Of a stretch of DNA of 64,000 bases, positions 63,260 through 64,000 are shown piece after piece; the stretch's first letter is position 1, and every line of letters begins with the position of its first letter. Source of the stretch: Bacterioplanes sanyensis (GTDB taxonomy: Bacteria; Pseudomonadota; Gammaproteobacteria; Pseudomonadales; Oceanobacteraceae); NCBI RefSeq assembly GCF_014652515.1, contig NZ_BMYY01000001.1, positions 366,822 to 430,821 of the forward strand, given 5' to 3'. Below the pieces are notes generated by a model. The model was not told the origin of the DNA. It ran no database searches and saw only the letters and a list, made by a program, of their open reading frames with translations. The position numbers and the translations under genes are program-made.

Positions 63260-64000
63260 ATGAAAATGAAATCACTGGTACTGAGCGCTGCAATCATGCT
63301 GCCGATGGCAGCCCAAGCGGAGCCAGAGCAATGCGGCACGGTACGTTTTTCTGATGTTGGCTGGACCGATATCACCGCCACCACCGCCTTGGCGTCTGTG
63401 GTGCTGGAATCCATCGGTTATGACACTGAAACTCAAATGTTGTCGGTGCCTGTGACCTATAAGTCGCTGGAAAACAACGACATCGACGTTTTTCTCGGCA
63501 ACTGGATGCCGACCATGGAAGGCGATATCAAAAAGTATCGCGAAGCGGGCACGGTGGACACCGTGGTGAAAAATCTAGAGGGCGCGAAATACACCCTGGC
63601 GGTGCCTAAATATGTCTACGATGCCGGTGTTAAAACTTTTGCCGATATCGCCAAATACGCGGATAAGTTCGATAACAAAATCTATGGTATTGAGCCAGGC
63701 AATGATGGCAATCGCTTGATTCAGCAAATGATTGACCAAAACGCTTTTGGCTTGAAAGACTTTAGCGTGAAGGAGTCCAGTGAAGCTGGGATGTTGTCGC
63801 AAGTGAAGCGCAGCACTCGTCGCGATAAGTGGATTGTGTTCCTGGGTTGGGAGCCACACCCGATGAACAGCAACTTTGAACTGGCCTACCTCGAAGGTGG
63901 TGACGACTTCTTTGGTCCTAACCTCGGTGGTGCCAGTGTCTACACCAATACTCGCCAAGACTACGTCGATACCTGCCCGAATGTGGGGCGTTTGCTAACC
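63260..64000 (+). CDS. choX: Choline/betaine ABC transporter substrate-binding protein (runs off window end)
   Basis: Open from ATG 63260 to the last base (247 residues, no stop), with AGGAG upstream. Signal peptide MKMKSLVLSAAIMLPMAAQA, then CGTVRFSDVGWTDITATTAL, NNDIDVFLGNWMPTMEGDIK, GIEPGNDGNRLIQQMIDQN, VFLGWEPHPMNSNFELAYL and GGASVYTNTRQDY. This is the ProX/ChoX-type quaternary-amine binding fold, with the aromatic residues that cage the trimethylammonium head (Trp in DVGWTDI, GNWMP and GWEPH). It delivers choline from the periplasm to an ABC importer whose genes probably follow. Placed in the bet operon. Confidence 0.93.
   Translation, partial: MKMKSLVLSAAIMLPMAAQAEPEQCGTVRFSDVGWTDITATTALASVVLESIGYDTETQMLSVPVTYKSLENNDIDVFLGNWMPTMEGDIKKYREAGTVDTVVKNLEGAKYTLAVPKYVYDAGVKTFADIAKYADKFDNKIYGIEPGNDGNRLIQQMIDQNAFGLKDFSVKESSEAGMLSQVKRSTRRDKWIVFLGWEPHPMNSNFELAYLEGGDDFFGPNLGGASVYTNTRQDYVDTCPNVGRLLT

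Noticed and set aside
1-64000. rRNA, tRNA, prophage, transposase or toxin-antitoxin genes
   Set aside because: I looked for them in gene products and intergenic spaces and saw no recognisable example; small RNAs without known motifs cannot be excluded.

Overview
The window looks like chromosomal core DNA of an aerobic, probably marine or halotolerant gammaproteobacterium of the Oceanospirillales/Pseudomonadales type. Reasons: the gene order mfd - long GAPDH - nqrABCDEF matches what I remember of Pseudomonas; there is a sodium-pumping NADH:quinone reductase, a glycine-betaine synthesis operon (betI-betB-betA plus a choline-binding protein), several fatty-acid modifying genes, acetyl-CoA synthetase next to a CrbR/ErdR-type regulator, a DUF2789 protein and a DcaP-like porin. 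Coding density is high and gene order is dense on both strands. I see no rRNA, tRNA, CRISPR array, prophage or intact insertion sequence. Genus cannot be decided from the sequence alone.

Layout. 1-5 kb: two acyl-CoA dehydrogenase genes (one cut by the window edge), a type IV pilin-like protein, CbiZ, YaaA, a YajG-like lipoprotein and CsiV. 5-17.7 kb: mfd, a long GAPDH, the six-gene nqr operon and a delta-9-type acyl desaturase. 17.7-24.2 kb: an SDR, an unknown protein, an enoyl-reductase/saccharopine dehydrogenase-like protein with a divergent LysR regulator, a lipoprotein amidohydrolase, a DUF599 membrane protein and an FKBP isomerase. 24.2-28.8 kb: a strongly structured leader followed by leucine/valine dehydrogenase and three branched-chain 2-oxoacid dehydrogenase genes (E1 alpha, E1 beta, E2), a complete route from branched-chain amino acids to acyl-CoAs except for E3. 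28.8-36.7 kb: small conserved proteins, a second fatty acid desaturase with an AraC regulator, fadD, a degenerate sensor kinase and an FNR/Anr-controlled ompW.

36.8-47.2 kb: cls, folE, murI, a GAF-GGDEF diguanylate cyclase, PPK2, YceI, DUF2489, a DUF695-like protein, a YlqF/RbgA GTPase, BolA, a START-domain protein and several small unknown genes. 47.2-53 kb: a Pho-box-preceded phosphate-binding/OmpA fusion, a DcaP-like porin, acs and its likely response regulator. 53-58.9 kb: cysDN, with a vestigial APS-kinase tail on CysN, an alpha/beta hydrolase, zapE and a second porin. 59.4-64 kb: betI, betB, betA and a choline/betaine-binding protein running off the end.

Most of the window is ordinary housekeeping and accessory metabolism, and I do not see a clear multi-gene novel system. 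The best candidates for something undescribed are the structured leader before the leucine dehydrogenase/bkd operon (nested hairpins, a possible pseudoknot, a repeated stem-loop ending at the ribosome binding site), the eroded APS-kinase tail of CysN, an acyl-CoA dehydrogenase that seems to lack its catalytic glutamate, and an orphan pseudokinase.
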